Origin: Deltaproteobacteria bacterium RIFCSPLOWO2_02_56_12
GTDB lineage: Bacteria > Desulfobacterota > Binatia > UBA9968
Direction: 5' to 3'
Assembly (NCBI GenBank): GCA_001799045.1
Contig: MGRY01000206.1
Location: forward strand, 6,056-14,320
DNA length: 8,265 nucleotides
Shown here: positions 6,481 to 8,265 of the stretch, piece by piece
Numbering within the stretch: the stretch's first letter is position 1
How the letters are laid out: each line of letters begins with the position of its first letter
Notes under the pieces: generated by a model
Seen by the model: only the letters and a program-made list of their open reading frames with translations
Database searches by the model: none
Told to the model about the DNA's origin: nothing
Made by a program: the position numbers and the translations under genes

Positions 6481-6801
6481 ATGGATCGTAAGGAAGAAGG
6501 CTTTAAGGTACGGGCGGAAGTCGTGAAGCTTCGCCGTCACTGTCCTCTGGGCCATAAGGTGGGCGACGCCTGGGAGATCGGGGAGACGACGCCCCAGGGG
6601 CTTTGCATCTACGCGTTCCTAGCCTTCGCGCCCGCCTGGAGCGCGCTCCGCACCGGCGGGAGTTATTCGTGGGAGGCGGACCCGGACGTGGCGCACTTCT
6701 CCTGCCCGGATGAGGGCGAGGTGGTGTTCGAGCTGCGCCGGATTCGAGAGGAGCGTGAGGAAACGATCGAGGCAGAGGGGAAAAAGCCGAGCGAGGATTG
6801 A
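6481..6801 (+). CDS. TIGR04076-type small protein of unknown function
   Basis: A 106-residue soluble protein. The pattern of a cysteine-containing start (HCPLGHKVGDAWEI, 20-33), PQGLCIYAF (38-46), LRTGGSYSWEADPD (56-69) and FSCPDEGEVVFEL (73-85) matches the small TIGR04076 family, which has no established function. Cys21, Cys42 and Cys75 are candidates for metal binding or redox roles (inference). The last 20 residues are charged and probably disordered. GGAGG at 6471-6475, five bases before the ATG, fixes this start over the in-frame GTG at 6454. It is divergent from the Mo gene set; similar small proteins occur near diverse oxidoreductases, so the link is suggestive only. Confidence 0.75.
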   Translation: MDRKEEGFKVRAEVVKLRRHCPLGHKVGDAWEIGETTPQGLCIYAFLAFAPAWSALRTGGSYSWEADPDVAHFSCPDEGEVVFELRRIREEREETIEAEGKKPSED

Positions 6802-6846
6802 GCCTCCGCTCCTTGGCCGATCAGCTCATCAAAGACAGGGAGCAAT

Positions 6847-6966
6847 CTACCGCTGACTATACAGCTCCTTCACAAACCCCGTACCCTCCAACTCCTTGAG
6901 AAAACGGTTGTCAAAGAATTCCGCGAATTGGGGCCGTGCAAGGATTACACAAAACCGCTCCACGAG
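6847..6966 (-). pseudogene. C-terminal relic of a second NMT1-like solute-binding protein
   Basis: After the TAA that ends the 70-aa membrane protein, the same frame continues for 39 codons and ends in TAG. Its last part, DNRFLKELEGTGFVKELY followed by SQR, matches the C-terminal tail of the NMT1/TauT-type binding proteins and resembles the tail of the intact copy at 2199-3197 (RELEKSGFIDMVYKQ). No start or remaining domain is present, so it is a gene remnant left by deletion or rearrangement. The first 15 or so codons are not clearly family-like. Confidence 0.62.
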
Positions 6967-7179
6967 TTAGAATTTTGCCACGATATTAAGCGCCGACCCC
7001 AAAACAAGCAGTATCAAGCCGTCGCGGACCACGTGTAGCCAGGGACCTTTCGGATCCCCGAGGCGCAACGCCTTTTCCAATCCCCACGCGGCGCCCCAAA
7101 GCTGTATCGTCAGAAAAAGCATGCCGAAGGCCTGCATCACCACGGCAACAAATTCCAGCGACTCGAAATCAATTATCAT
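6967..7179 (-). CDS. Hypothetical 70-residue membrane protein
   Basis: Unrecognised. It starts MIIDFESLEF, then has a hydrophobic segment at about 10-35 (VAVVMQAFGMLFLTIQLWGA), a polar basic loop (LEKALRLGDPKGPW) and a second segment at about 52-67 (DGLILLVLGSALNIVA), ending at VAKF. The ATG at 7179 has AGGAGG five bases upstream, which favours it over the ATG at 7203. It lies 37 bases downstream of the flavin reductase on the same strand and may be co-transcribed. Its stop abuts the solute-binding relic. Confidence 0.6.
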   Translation of the reverse strand: MIIDFESLEFVAVVMQAFGMLFLTIQLWGAAWGLEKALRLGDPKGPWLHVVRDGLILLVLGSALNIVAKF

Positions 7180-7184
7180 CTCAG

Positions 7185-7190
7185 CCTCCT
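7185..7190 (-). promoter_or_regulatory. Ribosome binding site that decides the 70-aa protein start
   Basis: AGGAGG on the minus strand, 5 bases from the ATG at 7179 and located inside the longer reading that would begin at 7203, so the shorter protein is preferred. Confidence 0.65.
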
Positions 7191-7216
7191 CTAGCTCCTG
7201 CATCGGAGCCCACGAC

Positions 7217-7702
7217 TTACTCCTCCTGACGGCTCAGCCGGCGGTATCTCCCATTAAAGAACAGCAGCGGCCGGTCGTCCGCGGCAGTGGCATTGACAAT
7301 TTCGCCTATATAGATGGTATGGTCCCCGCCATCATACTGATTGATTATTTTACACTCAATATACCCTATCGCGCCGTCCAAAAGCGGAACGTCATTTTGG
7401 CCCTTGCGCCATTTAACCCCAGCGAATTTTTCAATCCCTTTGGTGGCAAAGCGGCGCGAGAGCTCTTCCTGCTCTTCACTCAGCAGGTTCGCGGCGAAAA
7501 CTCCCGACTCCTCAAAAAGGGAGTAGCACTCCGCCGCCTTTCCGATGCAGATCAGCGCCAGAGGAGGATTGATAGACAAGGAGTTAAAGGCATTGACCGT
7601 AAGCCCGGAGGGATTCCCATCCTTATCCCGGGTGGTTACGACGGTCACGCCAGTGGCAAAATGGCCCATGACGCGCCGCAGCTCTTGTGAGTCCATACCC
7701 AT
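7217..7702 (-). CDS. Flavin reductase family protein (FMN-binding split barrel)
   Basis: NAD(P)H:flavin oxidoreductase-like protein, 161 residues, the usual size of the small reductase components that supply reduced FMN/FAD to monooxygenases. Visible family features: FATGVTVVTTRDKDGNPSG (15-33), TVNAFNSLSINPPLALICIG (35-54), FAANLLSEEQEELSRRFA (69-86), GGDHTIYIGEI (126-136) and PLLFFNGRYRRL (145-156). The ATG at 7702 has AGAAGG seven bases upstream; a TTG at 7723 or ATG at 7696 is less likely. No monooxygenase partner is present in the window, so the flavin acceptor is unknown; some members use bound flavin directly. Followed by the 70-aa membrane protein on the same strand. Confidence 0.9.
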   Translation of the reverse strand: MGMDSQELRRVMGHFATGVTVVTTRDKDGNPSGLTVNAFNSLSINPPLALICIGKAAECYSLFEESGVFAANLLSEEQEELSRRFATKGIEKFAGVKWRKGQNDVPLLDGAIGYIECKIINQYDGGDHTIYIGEIVNATAADDRPLLFFNGRYRRLSRQEE

Positions 7703-7723
7703 GCGCTTACCTTCTCTCGACAA

Positions 7724-7884
7724 CCGAGAAGAGGTATCAGAGTCTGAGCCGGGCTGTCAAATCTTCTTAATAGGCGGTAGTGTCCTAATTTTAATTCCAC
7801 CAAGTCCTATGTGCTCCTGTTCACTTAAACGAAACTGAAAAATTCAGCAACGTTGTATTGATTTGGCATAAAAAGGCCTCTGGA
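7724..7884. other. Intergenic stretch without a recognisable gene
   Basis: No frame carries a convincing protein. The GGTAGTGTCC/AATTTTAATT segment near 7777-7800 looks like material often seen at insertion sequence ends, but no partner end, transposase or target duplication is in the window. The minus-strand frame of the methyltransferase-like relic runs through here to a TAA near 7825 with no family-like residues. Confidence 0.4.
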
Positions 7885-7941
7885 GTAAACAAGTTGGTCG
7901 ATCTGGCGGTCGGAGGCTTCGATTTCACGCTGACAACGGGT
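7885..7941 (-). pseudogene. Relic like the C-terminus of Eco57I/TaqI-type DNA methyltransferases
   Basis: The minus strand encodes TRCQ then REIEASDRQIDQLVY. This matches the helical tail, ending in a Q-I-D-x-L-V-Y-x-L-Y pattern, common in adenine-specific methyltransferases and restriction-modification fusions of the Eco57I/TaqI/PglX type. After LVY the sequence departs from the family, and no methyltransferase motif is found upstream. It shares the frame of the truncated DUF5615 gene, just after its stop. Only about 19 residues match, so this is a fragment call. Confidence 0.5.
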
Positions 7942-8007
7942 CTTGCACAGGTAAAGATCAGACAGACCCTCACTCCCCAATATCAGGTCCGACTCCGGTT
8001 CCCCTTG

Positions 8008-8217
8008 CTAGGACCCAACACCAATGGGCAAGAGACGGGTACGAACGCGGGCTTCCTCAAAAACAACGATGCTTCCCCGCTCTATGAGAGAAGCAACATT
8101 CGACAAGTTGGCAAGAAGCAATGCTACCTGTGCTTCGGGTCTTCGCTGCGAGCTACGGCGAAAAAGAATCACTGATGGTTTGGTCTCCTGAAAAGAATTA
8201 TCCACCAGAAACTTCAA
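8008..8217 (-). pseudogene. DUF5615 PIN-like toxin with its central part deleted
   Basis: DUF5615 proteins are PIN-like putative ribonuclease toxins of about 115-125 residues. Here the N-terminal MKFLVDN is joined directly to QETKPSVILFRR and the normal C-terminal half (PEAQVALLLANL, GSIVVFEEARVRTRLLPI). About 50 residues between are missing, including the part carrying the later catalytic acidic residues (a D-x-DFG-like motif in relatives), though Asp6 remains. The frame is kept, giving 69 residues. The TTG start overlaps the antitoxin TGA (TTGA), the usual coupling. It is probably inactive as a nuclease. Confidence 0.68.
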
Positions 8218-8265
8218 CGACCATTCACTAATGGGAGTTCACGCTCCCGCACGGCTTCAGCAGCG
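8214..8265 (-). CDS. DUF433 antitoxin, C-terminal end only
   Basis: The last 16 codons of a gene entering from the right edge read AAEAVRERELPLVNGR and stop at TGA. This agrees with the C-terminus of DUF433 small antitoxins, which normally precede DUF5615 toxins in the same operon. The stop overlaps the toxin start by two bases. The rest, including the helix-turn-helix expected in this family, is outside the window. Confidence 0.6.
   Translation of the reverse strand, partial: AAEAVRERELPLVNGR

Noticed and set aside
7121..7690. 189-residue plus-strand open frame
   Set aside because: It lies antisense to the flavin reductase, whose family motifs are clear, and its own translation shows no recognisable domain.
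7777..7800. Insertion sequence end suggested by GGTAGTGTCC and AATTTTAATT
   Set aside because: No opposite end, transposase or target-site duplication can be found in the window.
7858..8175. 105-residue plus-strand open frame
   Set aside because: It is the reverse of the toxin and methyltransferase relics, which have family-like residues, whereas this frame does not.

Overview
This looks like accessory chromosome of an uncultured, fairly GC-rich bacterium with respiratory metabolism. A c-type cytochrome, a SCO1-type copper chaperone, a molybdopterin enzyme, an NMT1-like solute-binding protein (with a relic of a second) and a flavin reductase together resemble genomes of Rokubacteria, NC10, Tectomicrobia or Binatota-like lineages. 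That placement is inference from gene content only; there is no rRNA or other marker gene in the window.

Layout. 1-1052 (+): the end of a secreted mono-haem cytochrome c, then a SCO1/SenC copper chaperone whose ATG overlaps the cytochrome stop. 1057-1308 (-): a small two-helix membrane protein, convergent with the SCO gene. 1535-2092 (+): a single-domain cupin, followed by a hairpin with a short T run that can end its transcript. 6289-2199 (-): a three-gene set reading moaD/thiS-like sulfur carrier, 874-aa molybdopterin oxidoreductase, exported NMT1/TauT-type solute-binding protein. 6481-6801 (+): a TIGR04076-type small protein, divergent from the Mo gene set across a 191-bp region holding a perfect 9-bp inverted repeat. 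7702-6967 (-): a flavin reductase and a 70-aa membrane protein. 6847-6966 and 7724-8265: gene debris, namely the C-terminal tail of a second solute-binding protein, a fragment like the C-terminus of Eco57I/TaqI-type DNA methyltransferases, and a DUF433-DUF5615 antitoxin/toxin pair whose toxin has lost its middle.

How the genes may work together. The central set pairs a cytoplasmic-looking (no Tat signal) [4Fe-4S] Mo/W-bis-MGD enzyme with its own candidate sulfur carrier and an exported binding protein, but with no electron-transfer subunit, membrane anchor, permease or ATPase. The economical reading is a stand-alone enzyme acting on an imported small molecule; the substrate cannot be read from sequence. 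The left end belongs to respiratory chain biogenesis or periplasmic electron transfer. The right end appears to be a degraded defence/toxin region.
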